Source of the DNA: Piliocolobus tephrosceles
Taxonomy: Eukaryota > Chordata > Mammalia > Primates > Cercopithecidae
DNA: 64,000 bases
Direction of reading: 5' to 3'
Assembly: GCF_002776525.5 (NCBI RefSeq)
Contig: NC_045436.1
Coordinates: 48,045,365 to 48,109,364, forward strand
Shown one piece after another: positions 9,361 to 21,741 of the stretch. Made by a program: the position numbers and the translations under genes. Below the pieces are notes generated by a model. That model had not been told where the DNA came from and made no database searches. It saw nothing but the letters and a program-made list of their open reading frames with translations. Positions within the stretch are counted from its first letter, which is position 1; each line of letters starts with the position of its first letter.

Positions 9361-11984
9361 TGTGGGGTATACGTGGACATAATTGAGATTGGAAGAAAAT
9401 GAAAAGTGTTCATGGGAAAGTGGTATTTAAGCCAAGACTTACAGGTAAGTAGATTAAACAAGAAAAGAGAACAGTAGAGGTATTCCCAGCAAAAGAACAG
9501 CTTGAACAATACAACGTGTGAGAGAGGAGTGAGCATATTTGCGTGACTACGAAGCATATGTCAGGTGAGATAATATACATTAAAGCATGTCACAGATTAA
9601 CATGAAGCCCTAAGTTATGTTAATTATTATTGGCAAAACTATTCACAAAGACAACGATAACCACTGATCTCAAGGATCTCATGAATAATGTTACTTGATA
9701 CCTATCATGACGCAAGAAGCACTAAGATTTGAATATGATGCCCTATTACTTTTCCTCTGAAGTGTCTACAAAAGGGAATTTTATCATCTCTGTGATGTAC
9801 AATTTCCTGTTCACACTGGAGAAATGGAAACATAAATGACTTATCTTTCTCATTAAACAAGTAAGTCAGCCAATAAATTCTATTGATTATAGAACAAAAA
9901 TAGTATTTAAATCCACCCATGCTTCTCTAATTTCACCTATATTACCCAAATTCAAGCGATAAATTCAGCTGTAGACTTTACAAGTCCCTAGAAGGACTTT
10001 AGAACCTCCTTTTAGCTACTGTAAAGGGAGTAAAGCCCCTTTACTCCCAGCCACCATCCACAGTATACTTGATTTTGAGAGTTACAACTGTGAAACAAAT
10101 TTCATTATGTTACTTCCTTACTTAAAAATGGACAGATTAAAGAGTATAACTGTACTTGCTGATGCTTTTTATGCCTGCAACCCCTAATACATCAAACATA
10201 GGTGAAGCTCTCTAGATTTGTATTGCACAAGTAAATGAGATGAGGAGAAAGAAGCTGAGGCTCTGGATCAAATATAGATGAAACCAGTACACATGTACAC
10301 ATCGTACGTTAACCTGAGGCTAAGTACTCAAAAGATTTGTCTTTGGACATTCAAATCTGATCTTAATGGGCAGTTATTTTCATTAAAAATAAACTAAAAT
10401 CAACTGTATATTTATTTTTAAGATGTATGTCCATTTAAAAATGCATAGCAACAACTTATTTAGAACACCTGTTTAATGATACAAAACAGGAGGTGTTTTT
10501 TTCATATTATCATCAAATTTGTACATGTGGCCTTTGTTAATAAAACACTTTGTCTTTTCCTATGCTCATCTTGGGAACATAAAAGATCCATCTCCAAATA
10601 CTTTTCTGAACTTTCTTAAATGCCTTTATTCCATTCAGGATTCATGTGACTAAATATAACAGCTATCTTTACAAAGACATTGCAAGCATTTTAAACCCAA
10701 CCTTATGCCCATAGCTAGCTGCTTTCATGTTGAAGTTGTTTCCAGAATATTATATGATTTGGGCTTTGAATGGGGACAAACACCTGCCTAGTTCCACCTT
10801 AGTGCATTTAATTGACTTCCCAGAAAGATTAGACTGGAGGAACCTAATTTCCTGTACTTTGTTCTTCCTCTTTCCTGCAAACATGAACAGATATCCACTG
10901 ATGCCCAACAAATACTTAATACTATTACCAATTTCCTTTGAAAAGGTTTAGTGGGGAAGCAAAAAAAAGGATGGAATAGAAATAGCAAAAATTCTCATAT
11001 GGATTAAAGAAATTCATTTCCATCTCTAGAAATGTGTACTAGGAAACCTTACTCCTAGGAGAAGATGATGCAGAGATCTGAGAGCTTTCAAAATTAGTCT
11101 CACTGCTTAGATACAGAAAACAGTTAATATAGAAGCTTTCTTAAAGCTCTGTTGAAACCTTCACTTAACTTGTACATAGACCAGATAAATGGTTTCCATA
11201 TTTTGGGCATGTAAAGCAAGACTGCTGCCAATACCAATAATCATAATAAAAATAATAAATGAGATAGCCATGTCATAAAATCCACGCTATCTCCCTAACA
11301 GCTTGGCCTTCAGGTGTTATATGTCTTATTAATGGACTGAAAGAAACACTGCTATTCTTTGCTCTTAAAGCTTTGTCAAGCAATAAAAGATCAAATAATA
11401 TCTTTTGAAACTCTTGATAGCCCAAGATGGACAGTTAAAATAGTGTCTTGCTGCTAGGTATTCCTATCAATACCTTTCATATCATTTTACTTCTCCTTAC
11501 AAATCAAACTATGATTTACCAAAAAATGAACTGTAACCTGGGAATTCAGCTATATTCAGTCAGCCCATATGTCATCAACTATCTCGAATAATAGCATATC
11601 TGAACTCAGGGGGCAATTTTGTTGATCTATGAAACAGAATGGAACACAGCTTATTCTTTTGCTGCTATATTGACTTTGCTGTATGAGAGTAGCAAAAACA
11701 TGGCATATTTTATTTTTAATTTTCCTAAACAGCCAGTGCTTAGGAAGTACCCAAAACAAAAAGATGTAGCAATCTTCCTAACTGTATTGTCACTTTAATA
11801 TGCCACCAGGAATAGATTATAATTACGATAATAGTCTTATTGCTTACTTTTAAAATATTATATTTTAAATTATTTATTGTATTGTAAAGATATTTAAATT
11901 AGGGTTAATGAGTATATTAAAGTAGGCACTATATATTTAAGAAAATAAGTACTGAAGCTTTATAAGCAGTTAGATTGAGGATTG
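9361..11984. other. Unassigned single-copy-looking sequence
   Basis: About 2.6 kb without a repeat I can name and without a convincing gene; the open frames (64-75 codons) have no domain or codon signal. It contains a perfect 10-bp hairpin at 10026-10048. The low repeat load stands out against the rest of the window. Confidence 0.5.
10026..10048. repeat. Short perfect hairpin
   Basis: GGGAGTAAAG, a CCC loop and CTTTACTCCC form a perfect 10-bp inverted repeat with a 3-base loop. There is no other sign of a terminator or RNA gene. Confidence 0.85.
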
Positions 11985-12085
11985 GATGCATTAAGTAGTC
12001 ACCATGTTTTAAGTGTTTGCTATTCATTGCTTCGTTCTGTTTTCCCACTAACCCTATGAAATAAGGTTTATTGGTGTCCCAACTG
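11985..12085 (-). mobile_element. MIR fragment
   Basis: 'cactaaccctatgaaataagg' and the bases after it resemble the reversed MIR 3' half. Short and diverged. Confidence 0.45.
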
Positions 12086-12420
12086 CATTCCCTTCCCTTT
12101 ACCACTTAAGTATACACTGTCCAAATTACAATTGCCCGCAACTTTAACCCTTACCCAAGAACTTTCCCTGGCTGCTGAATCCCACAGTACTAACTTGTGT
12201 GGTCTGCAGACTTCTTCCAAAGACTGAGAAGAGTTGGTATTCCCCTCTTCCGCCTTTACCTCTGCGAGGTAACTCTATTACTGTACTGACTCACAAAATT
12301 CCCCCAGTGGATTAAGTTCCAGGGCTCACATGTCAAATGCCCACTAAAACACATTTTGTTGGCTACCTTTCTTTTTTTGTCTCACTTTCACTCATTCCTA
12401 CTGGTATTTTTTTCTGCTAC

Positions 12421-12710
12421 TTTTTTTTTTTTGACGGAGTCTCACTCTGTTGCCCAGGCTGGAGTGCGATGGTGCAATCTCCGCTCACTGTAAACTGCGC
12501 CTCCCGGGTTCACGCCATTCTCCTGCCTCAGCCTCCCGAGTAGCTGGGACTACAGGTGCCCGCCACCACGCCCGGCTAATTTTTTGTATTTTCATAGAGA
12601 CGCAGTTTCACCGTGTTAGCCATGATGGTCTCAATCTGCTGACCTCGTGATCCGCCCGCCTCGGCCTCCCAAAGTGCTGGAATTACTGGCATGAACCACC
12701 GCGCCTGGCC
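12421..12710 (-). mobile_element. AluY
   Basis: T-run 12421-12432, complete two-monomer element ending 'gcgcctggcc' at 12710. AluY-type features on the plus strand are 'ggttcacgccattctcc', 'gtgttagcca' and 'gacctcgtgatccgcc'. The duplication 'tgctactttt' is at 12415-12424 and 12711-12720. Confidence 0.96.
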
Positions 12711-12779
12711 TGCTACTTTTCAGATAAAGTGTTTGCACTCAAATTCCCATGTCAAAGTCAGCTTCTGAGAAAACTCAAA

Positions 12780-12900
12780 GTAAGACATCTCCATTTTACC
12801 GAAAAATAAGCTGAGGCTTAGAAAAATTAAATTACTTGCCTAAATTCACATAGCTTCCCAGGATGCAGGCCCAAGGTATTTTCTTCAAATCCCAACACCT
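12780..12900 (-). mobile_element. MIR
   Basis: The plus strand reads 'ccattttaccgaaaaataag', 'ctgaggcttag', 'ttacttgcctaaattcacat' and 'agctt', the reversed MIR core and 5' region. Confidence 0.8.
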
Positions 12901-13370
12901 CATCATTAGACATGCAACTTCTATTTGGTAATGTGAAAGGTCCTCAACCTCAATTTCAACAGTATACTCATAAGCACTAATTAATAACACTCTATTCACT
13001 CCAATATCTCATTTCTAAATAAAATTGAGAAGCATCATTAGGAAAATAAATATTATCAAAATAATCCAATAAACGAATTTCAAAAATATTTTTGAAAAAG
13101 GCTGGACAAAGAAAATTCATTTAAAATGTAGACAATTCTTTTTTAAGAATTAAGAAAATCACAGATCATAATTAATGTTTTATCCTAGTGAAGTCCTAAA
13201 TGAGAACTGGAATGTGTTCAGTATTAGTAGCCTGTTCATAGGAGGCCCTCAGCAAACTTGGATTCGTTTATTTTTTTCTCCTCCTCCAGCCCTGAAGCCT
13301 TCATGGAAAGGGGAATGAACAGTTTTCCCCTACTATGGATCAGAATCACAAGGAAGCTTTTAAATAGAGA

Positions 13371-13978
13371 AACATAAAATAAACCCACTTGATCGTAGTG
13401 TATTACCTTTTTGATGTGCTGTTGGATCCAGTTTGCTAGTATTTTATTGAGAAGTTCTGTATCTATATACGTCAGGGATTTTGGGCTATAGTTTTCTTTT
13501 GTTGCTTTGTCCTTATATGGCTTTGTTATCAGAATGATACTGGCTTCACGGAATGAGTTAGGTAGGATTCCTTCCTCTTCAATTTTTTTGGAATAGTTTT
13601 TAGGAAGATGGGTACCGGTTCTTCTTTATAGGTTTGGTAGAATTTGGCTGTCAATCCATCTGGTTCTGGGATTTTTGGGGGGGCAGGGGTCATTGGGAGA
13701 TTTTCTTTTTGCTGATTCAATCTCACTACTTATTATTAGTTATTCAAGATTTCCATTTCTTCCCAGTTCAATCTTGGGAGGTTGCATGTTTCCAGGAATG
13801 TATCCAGCTCCCCTCTAGGTTTTCTAGCTTGTGTGTGTAGAGTTGTTTATAGTAGTCTCTCATCATCTTTTGTAGTATCAGTTGTGGTATCAGTTGTCAT
13901 GTCTCCTCTTTCATTTCTTCTGATTGTGTCTGGATCTTCCCTCTCCTTTCTTTGGTTAGTCTAACTAGAGGTTTATCA
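13371..13978 (-). mobile_element. L1, inverted 5' segment of a twin-primed copy
   Basis: On the minus strand this is the reverse transcriptase region of L1 ORF2, read from the palm-upstream segment to the segment ending with the Asp-Gln-Val-Gly-like codons near 13385. It abuts, in opposite orientation, the downstream continuation of the same element at 13979. It is broken by frameshifts; the frame at 13529-13726 (minus) is a residue of ORF2. Confidence 0.9.
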
Positions 13979-16195
13979 GTTTTGTTTTATGCCAGAGATG
14001 TAAGGATGTTTCAACCTTTGCAAATCAATACACATGATTCGTCACATAAATAGAAGAATTAAAACTGCTGTACGTATAGAGAATCATCTCTATACATACA
14101 AAAATAATGACAAAATTCAGCATTCTTTCATGATAAAAACCCTCAGCAGACTAGGCATAGAGGGAATATAAATCAAAATAATAAAGGCCATATACGACAA
14201 ACCTACAGCCAACATCATATTGAATGGGGAAAAGTTGAAAGCAATGCTCCTAAGAACTGTAACAAGATAAATATGTCTACTTTTACCACTCTTATTTAAT
14301 ATAGTACTGAAAATCCTTACCAGAGCAGTCAGACAAGAGAAAGAAATAAAAGGCATCCAAATTGGAAAAGAGGAAGTTGAACTATCTCTGTTCACAGATG
14401 ATATACTCTTGTACCTAGAAAACCCTAATGACTCCTTTAAAAACTCTTAGATTTGGTAAATATAGTAAAGTTTCAGGATATGAAATCAACATACTTAAAT
14501 CCATATTTCTATACACCAATAACAAAACAAGAACCAAGTTAAGAAGACAATCGCATTTACAACAGCTACAAAAATAATAAAATACCTAAGAATATATTTA
14601 AACAAGGAAGTAAAAGATCTCAACAAGGAAAACTACAGAATGCTGATGAAATAAATTGCAGATGACACAAACAAATGGAGAACCATCTCATGCTCATGGA
14701 TCAGAATAATTAATATTGTTAAGGTGACCATACCACCTAAAGGAACCTACAGATTCAATGTGATCCCCATCAAGATACCAATGCCATTCTTCACGGAATT
14801 AGAAAAAAAAAAAAATCTTAAAATGTATATGGAACCCAAAAAGAGCTCAAGTAGCCAAAGCAACTTTAAGCCAAAGAATAAAGCTGGAGGCATCCCATTA
14901 CTTGACCTCAAATAATATAACAAGGCTATAATAACCAAAACAGCATGACACTAGTATAAAAATAGTCTCATAGATCAGTGAAACAGATTAGAGTACCCAG
15001 AAATAAAGTCGCATATCTACAGCCAACTGAAGCTGATCATTAACAAAGGTGACAAAAACATACACTAGGGAAAGGGAACCTTATTTACTAAATAGTACTG
15101 GGAAAATTGGATAGCCATATGCAGAAGAATAAAACTCTCACCATATACAAAAATCAACTGAAGATGGATTAAATACTAAAATATAAGACCTAAAACTATA
15201 TAAATATTGGAAAAACGGCTTCTGGTCATTGGTCTAGGCAAAGAATTCATGACTAAGATCTCAAAGGCACAAGCAATAAAGACAAAATAGTCAAAATGGG
15301 ACTTTAAACTAAAAAGCTTCTGCACTGCAAAAGGAATCATCAACAGACAACCTACAGAAAAGGAGAAAATATTTGAAAACTACATTTGATGGAGGACTGA
15401 CACCCAGAATTACAAGGGATTCAACTCAACAACAGCAAAAATAAATAGCCCCATTAAAATGTAGAAACAGGACATGAATAGATATTTTTCAGAAGACATA
15501 CAAACAGCCAAAAAGCATATAAAAAATTGTCAATATCACCAAGCATCAGATAAATGTAAATTAAAATGACAATGAGATATAACTGTCAGAATATCTATTA
15601 TTAAAAAGACAATAACAGATGTTGATGATAATGCAAAGAAAAAGGAATGCTTATACACTATTAGTAGGACTGTAAATTATTAATAGTATAATCTCTGTGG
15701 AAAGCAGTACAGAGAATTCTCAAATAACTAAAATGTAACTACTATTTGATCCAGCAACCCTGTTACTGAGTATCTACCCAAAAGAAAACAAATCAATATA
15801 TATAAAAAACCTGCACTTGTATGTTTATCACAGTGCTATTCACAACAATGAATATTTGAAATCAACCAAAGTATTCATCATTGGAAAATGAATAAGGATA
15901 TGACATATATATATATATATACACATTCAAATACCACATAGTCTCACTTGTAAAGGAGAGCTAAATAATGTGTATACGTGGACATGGAGTGTGAAATAAT
16001 ACATACTGGAGACTTGGAAGGGTGGGAGGGTGAGAGGAGAAGATGAGAAATTACTTAATGGCTACAACGTACATTATTCAGATGGTGGTTACATTAAAAG
16101 CCTAGATGTACTTCACCAGTATACAATATAACCATTTAGCAAAATTGCACAAATAAATAAATTAAATTAAAATTATACACATAATTTTTCTAAAA
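13979..16195 (+). mobile_element. L1 3' segment of the same twin-primed copy
   Basis: Begins at 'ttatgccagagatgtaagga', which is the next L1 sequence after the inverted block, and runs through the rest of ORF2 to a 3' UTR of L1MA/L1PB type ('gggtgggagggtgagagg', 'cttcaccagtatacaat'). Candidate target-site duplication 'aaatagaga' lies at 13362-13370 (after TTTT, fitting L1 endonuclease) and 16202-16210. A short TA repeat is at 15904-15921. ORF2 has many stops. Confidence 0.9.
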
Positions 16196-16398
16196 AATAA
16201 CAAATAGAGAGGCCTGAGTTCCTATCCATGAGACTTTGACTTGGCATAATTAGATATGTCTATTTTTTAAAGTTCTAGAATGCAGGGACAGGGTAGTCAC
16301 CCCTGTGTCACGGCCAGGGCTGAAGGAGCGTTGCTACTACAACCTGCCTAATCAGCCCTGATTTCAAAGAGTAAAGGAGTTAAAGAAAACAGACACTG

Positions 16399-16732
16399 GG
16401 CCGGGCGCGGTAGCTCACACCTGTAATCCCAGCACTTTGGGAGGCCAAGGCTGGCGGATCGCCTGCCTGAGGTCAGGAGTTCAAGACCAGCCTAGACAAC
16501 AAGGTGAAACTACATCTCTACTAAAAACACACACAAAAAAATTAGCCACGCATGGTGGCGAGCACCTGTAATCCCAGCCACTCGGTAGGCTGAGGCAGGA
16601 GAACAGCTTGAGCCTAGGAGGCAGAGGTTTCAGTGAGCTGAGATTGTGCCACTGCACTCCAGCCAGACTGGGCGACTGAGCAAGACTCTGTCTCAAAAAA
16701 AAAAAGAAGAAGAAAAAAGAAAAAAAAAAAAA
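16399..16732 (+). mobile_element. AluS
   Basis: Starts 'ggccgggcgcggtagctc' at 16399, both monomers complete, A-rich tail mixed with G. Perfect duplication 'aaaacagacactg' at 16386-16398 and 16733-16745. Confidence 0.96.
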
Positions 16733-16849
16733 AAAACAGACACTGTTTAAATGTTTAACCTCAATGGACTGATTCATTGGGTTTAAACTTTTTTAGACAT
16801 TTTTCCCTTGACTTGTGTTTGCCTGACACTTTTATCTATGTCAAATATT

Positions 16850-17055
16850 TGTTTAAATGTTCCCTTCTTACTAAGATTCAACCTAACCATCCTATTGAAA
16901 ATTCACCCTTGCCCCATCCTGTTGACTCGTCATCATTCCTCTGTTCTAGTCTCCTTTTTTCCCGTATCACTCATCTGAATCTAACATACTATTTGCTTTA
17001 CTCATGCATTGTATCTATTATGCATTTTCTGCCTTCCTTAAATAGAATAAAAGGT
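16850..17055 (+). mobile_element. L2 3' fragment
   Basis: A pyrimidine-rich stretch followed by 'tcattcctctgttctagtctcc' in pieces and 'atagaataaaaggtaaatg' follows the order of the L2 3' UTR in sense orientation. Diverged. Confidence 0.5.
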
Positions 17056-18229
17056 AAATGAAAGAAAAATAGCTCCTTAAATTTCTCAGAGATTCTAATG
17101 TGCTTATCCGGAATCTCTGAGCCTCCTTGAATTTTCGTATAAAATCTAAATATCCCAGCTATAATTTTGTGATATCATCTTCTCTCCACGTGTAAGTGAA
17201 TTTAATTAGTGGTTTTATTAGTAGGGTTTTATTCAATATAATGAATAGCAGGACCTTCGCTAAGAGATTTTATGCTAAGAATGGTTTATTTTCTAAATGC
17301 TGCTCTAGTATCAAGATAACTGTGTTTCTTAATATCTTGTATTCTGACTAGAGGATGTGGCATTTAAGAAAAAGAATATTCCGGAATTAAATAAAGGTCA
17401 AGGATTTGTAAGCTATAATTTCTAAGGCAGATAGAGAATTTGAGTATTGTGCTGTGACTAATACAAGAATGATTTATTAAAAGCTCAAGTCCAGCAACAG
17501 CTCAACTAAGGTTCTAGGTGGAGTCAAGTTTGAAGATGCAACTCTAGAGCTTGAATTAGGTGTAAACACTAGAAATTTATAGTTTGCTCCTTGAAGTATT
17601 TGCTTTTCTTGGTTCAGAGACACCCTGGGGAAATGACCCTGTCTTCGGTTCAGGTGTAGAATTCAGAATGGCTTAGAATATAGGAATCTGATTGTTCTCT
17701 GATTTCTTCAGGGGGCTTCGAATGGCCAATTTATGAAACAAATTTTTAGTATCAGTGATAGAGCATGCTGAAAGGAAAATCACACTGATGCTAAGCTATC
17801 AAAATTTCATTGTGGTGTAAGATGGAGGCAAAATTAAGATCATTTTTAAAAAATCCTGCTACAAAATTGTTGAGAGTGTGCTAATAAAGCTCCAAGTTTA
17901 GAAATGCTAATTTTATGAATTATCTGTTGTAATCTTTGGAGAAGTTTATAGTCAGTGAGAAAAGCATTATTAGTTGGATTCCCTAATCTTTGAAAAAGGC
18001 CATCCCAGGAAGTAATGCAGTTGCACACCTGAAAGGCTGTAAAATATATACCTTATGCAAAGCATAGAAGAAACAGAGGAACTAATGTATGTACAGAATA
18101 GAAAACTAAAACATTCTTTGACTGCCCTAGAGAGCTGCTAGGAGCTGGCTCCACCTCACCACAGTCCCTTCATCTTTTTCATAGTTCTACTTTATTTTAC
18201 AGGATTTGAAAAGATTTTGAAGACTTTAT
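17056..18229. other. Unassigned intergenic sequence
   Basis: No repeat or gene that I can name in about 1.2 kb. Open frames are at most 60 codons. Confidence 0.5.
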
Positions 18230-19120
18230 AGAATGGAAAAATTATCATCAATCATATATTTTTGAAGGAGGATTACGGCAGTGTTAAGCAGAATGAGGAA
18301 GACTTGAATATGGGGAAAATATGAAGGTGATTTAGGGATTAGATGAAAAATGATGATCTGATCAGGGATCAGGAAGAGTAGACGCAACAATGAAGGAATT
18401 ATGTGGGGAGCACTGTGAAGGTGAACCCATGACGCTTTCTGACAGATTAGATTGGGCAGGGGGAAGGTAGAAAGAGAACGGTAGTAAAACTAAACCTAAG
18501 GTCTCCAGGTTGGAAACTGAATGGAAGTCATTAATAAAATTGGTAATACCTATTTAGCTAAAAGTAGGCGTATAAGAGAAAAACATATTAGTTTAGTTTG
18601 GCGTATACTAGTCTTGAGAAATCTGCAGAGCATCTAAGTGATCATATTCAGAAGCCTTTGCCATTTGGAAATAGGAATCTGTATCTTGGTAAGAAGGTCA
18701 GCCTTGCATTCATCACTGAGAAGGAGCTCACTCAAAACATAAGGTATGAAAGGAAATGGACCAAGGATGGAAGCCAGGAAAATGCCAATATTTAGAAAGC
18801 AGTAGGTGTAGTAAAGTGAAATGAGAAAGAGTGATCAAATACAGAGGAGAGGAATCATGCAAGATACATAGGAGTAATTAGATACATAGAAGAGATTCAA
18901 GAAAGAGAAGGTGGCCAACAGTCCCAAGTATTGTAGAGAGGTTAAGGAGAATGACTAAAAAGAGAATTTTAAAATATTTAACACATCATCGGTGACCCTT
19001 GAGGGAGGAATCTTATTTCAGTGGTGGCAGGTTGGAACCAAATTAAAGCGGGTTCAGATGATGTGGGAGGTTATGTGGAGACTGGTGGGCGATTAATGAA
19101 AGAACTTAAGCCATGTGTAG
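18230..19120 (+). mobile_element. Ancient LINE-like repeat, family not named
   Basis: Purine-rich sequence whose order of landmarks fits a widespread old mammalian repeat: 'ctaaggtctccaggttggaaactgaatgg' (in pieces), 'gagcatctaagtg', 'catcatcggtgacccttgag', 'tttcagtggtggcagg' and 'aaagcgggttcag'. It is the opposite orientation to 8400-8840. I recall such sequence being masked as an old LINE but cannot give the subfamily. Confidence 0.45.
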
Positions 19121-19190
19121 TATAATGGCCAGACTCAAGAGCAAAGTTTGGTTGGATTGATAATAATGATGTCATATAGGCTCAACTGCA

Positions 19191-19210
19191 GAGAGAGAGA
19201 GAGAGAGAGA
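19191..19210. repeat. (GA)n microsatellite
   Basis: Ten GA units. Confidence 0.95.
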
Positions 19211-19908
19211 CAAAAAATCTGAATCCCCAAGCTTTGAAAATTTAGAACACACTACTACCCTATAAGTTAAATTTACTAAAAGTCTTTACCAATGTGTTGT
19301 ATAGTATAAGGCATGAACTTAGGAGTTTAGGTAAAGTGAAAGTTACTATTAAAATGAGAAACAGATATGTGTTTTGGGGCATTTAACATGCCATAGAGGA
19401 TTCTATTTTCATAACCACTTAAATCTAAGACAGATCCCTTAAATTTTCTAAGCTTCTACATATTAACAGTGCTCTGGGAAGAGTTGATAGTAAAACTTTG
19501 GAGATTATGTTATTCTGCTGGCCTAAAATAATTTAAGAATTTCTCCTAAAAGATTGAAATGGAAGGAAAACTCAATGGAACAAATTCTGTTTTTATCAAT
19601 GTCAATGTAATAAAAAGTCTTTCTTTTTTAACTGATGCTAGAGGTACGTACTTGAAAACAAGATATGGCCTACTGGGTTAATCTCACTTTGCCTCCAATC
19701 TAAGTGTGATTTCTCTGCGCTGTAATTCATTGTAGTTGATATGTGAAACAGGGTGACAAATGGTTTTGGAAATTTTTAAAACTTGTGTCTGCTTTGGGAG
19801 TCTTGGATTTATTTTCATTCTGAACTCCAAAATGTAACCTGTTTCCAAAACGTGGAGCTATATAATTAGGGATTCCAGTGTTATTTTGGTATAAATTTAT
19901 CTGTCTGA
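19211..19908. other. Unassigned intergenic sequence
   Basis: About 700 bp before the duplicated segment; nothing recognised. Confidence 0.5.
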
Positions 19909-20124
19909 GTCAAATATCAGATCCTCTTTAGTTTCATATATTTGCAATATTTTAAAATGTGTCTATCTTTTTTTCAGCATGGAGGATGATAGGGCTTTTG
20001 GGAGTTGTGACAAGTTGTTAAATTCTAAAAGCCTTATGTTCTAAACAGTATGTTTACATACTCAGGATATAAAAGGATATGTTCCATTTCCATTTTCTAT
20101 TTCCCTTCCATTTAAAGGAGTTTT
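19909..20124. repeat. 216-bp direct duplication, copy 1 (exon-like cassette)
   Basis: Aligns without any indel to 21526-21741 with 6 mismatches by my count (97%). Inside it, a pyrimidine tract ends in AG at 19976-19977. An ATG at 19979 opens a 21-residue frame ending in TAA at 20042-20044, and GTATGT follows at 20048. This looks like a small exon with acceptor and donor, but no gene is known to me here and the exon -1 base is A rather than G. Confidence 0.95.
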
Positions 20125-20607
20125 TTCTTATTTTTTAACTGACAATTGTTTGACTTTTTGTTTTGCTTAAGCCCACTTATTTCTGAGGTCTGAATGACCA
20201 ATTCAACATTTGGAACACGGGTAAGTAGTCAAGCAGTCAAGTAATTGTTAGGACAAAGAAGAAAGCTCGGGCAATTTTTCTAAAAAGGAACCAATGGGAA
20301 CTCACTCCCCATTTTCTTCTTTGTCCCTCCCCTTGTCTCTCAAGAAAACCAGATCCAAGTAAGCACAAAAGGAGAGAATCATTCAAATGATAATCAGCAA
20401 TGAATCCCAAAGATACAGAATACAATTTCACTCCGCACATATTCCAGATGATTCACTTTGCATTCTTCACTCTGGGCTCTAAAATTAATCTCTTATGCAT
20501 CCTACTTTCAAAGAGCTATGGTTTTGTAAGGGAGTTAAGAAAGATATGAAGATGATGACAATTTATGGTACAAAGTACTTACTATATACAGGGGTTTAGA
20601 AGAAGAA

Positions 20608-20908
20608 TTTTTTTTTTTTTTTTTAAAGATGAAGTTTCACTCTTGTTGCCCAGCTGGAATACAGTGGCATGATCTCGGCTCACTGAAATCTCTGCCTCCA
20701 GGGTTCAAACAGTTCTCCTGCCTCAGCCTCCCAAGTAGCTGGGATTACAGGTGCCTGCCACCACATCTGGCTAATTTTTGTATTTTTTAGTAGAGATGGT
20801 GTTTCATCATGTTGGCCAGGCTGGTCTCAAACTCCTGACTTCAGGTGATCCACCTGCCTGGGCCTTCCAAAGTGCTGGGATTACAAGCATGAACCACTGC
20901 ACAGGGTC
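20608..20908 (-). mobile_element. AluS (Sx-like)
   Basis: T-run at 20608-20624, then the reversed Alu ending 'gcacagggtc'. Flanks 'agaagaatttt' and 'agaagagtttt' are a slightly diverged target-site duplication. It lies between the two copies of the 216-bp duplication. Confidence 0.95.
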
Positions 20909-21039
20909 AAGCAGAAGAGTTTTGTATGGAAAGACGGATTCACAAAGAAGTTGAAATTTGATTGAGCTTTAGATACTATTTAGGTTTAAACATGCAAAGA
21001 TTGGATGGGAAAAAGTTATCTAGCATTTGAACATGCCAC

Positions 21040-21320
21040 CACAGGGGAAAATTGTTAGCAAAAGGAGCAGTGTGAATAAAAGAACAGACAGGAATTTTAG
21101 GGAATAATGAAGTTTGGCTGGACATTAGACGAGAGACGATATTGGGAGCCATGGGGTGAGTGAAGGTCTGGAGGATGTTGAATACTAAACTACACAGGGA
21201 GACTTTATTTTTTAGGCAAACAGAAAATCATTACAATTTTTAAATAAGGTTATGGTGTGATCAGAGTTGGCCTTTCAAAGGTTAAGACTAATTTTACGGC
21301 AGTGGGTAGGTTTGCCTGGA
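21040..21320 (+). mobile_element. Ancient LINE-like repeat fragment
   Basis: 'aaaggagcagtgtgaataaaag', 'gggagccatggggtgag' and 'ttatggtgtgatcagagttgg' fit, in order, the same old repeat group as 18230-19120. Diverged, family not named. Confidence 0.4.
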
Positions 21321-21525
21321 GTGTAGCTATACTATGTTATCTTCATTGTAGACTCAAGAGAGTTAAGAATATTGTTGCAAAACAAAAATATGTAATAATT
21401 TCAAATTAATCCTACAAACACTTAATGGGTAATAAAAATAAGTTCGAAGCATGCTATTTTCACATGAAGGGTTTCCTGTTAATTAAAGTCGTTAGTGACA
21501 TTTTACATTGTATCCAGAAATTGTG

Positions 21526-21741
21526 GTCAAATATCAGATCCTCTTTAGTTTCATCTACTTGCAATATTTTAAAATGTGTCTATCTTTTTTTCAGCATGGA
21601 GGATGATAGGGCTTTTGGGACTTGTGACAAGTTGTTAAATTCTAAAAGCCTTATGTTCTAAACAGTATGTTTACATATTCAGGATATAAAAGGATATGAT
21701 CCATTTCCATTTTATATTTCCCTTCCATTTAAAGGAGTTTT
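21526..21741. repeat. 216-bp direct duplication, copy 2 (exon-like cassette)
   Basis: Partner of 19909-20124 at an offset of exactly 1617 bp. Acceptor-like AG ends at 21594, ATG at 21596, stop at 21659-21661, GTATGT at 21665. The 21-residue frame differs from copy 1 by one residue (Thr for Ser). Downstream of 21741 the two sequences part completely. Confidence 0.95.

Noticed and set aside
13371..16195. Genomic inversion at 13978
   Set aside because: The strand switch is better explained by L1 twin priming: the two blocks are consecutive in one L1 and share one target-site duplication.
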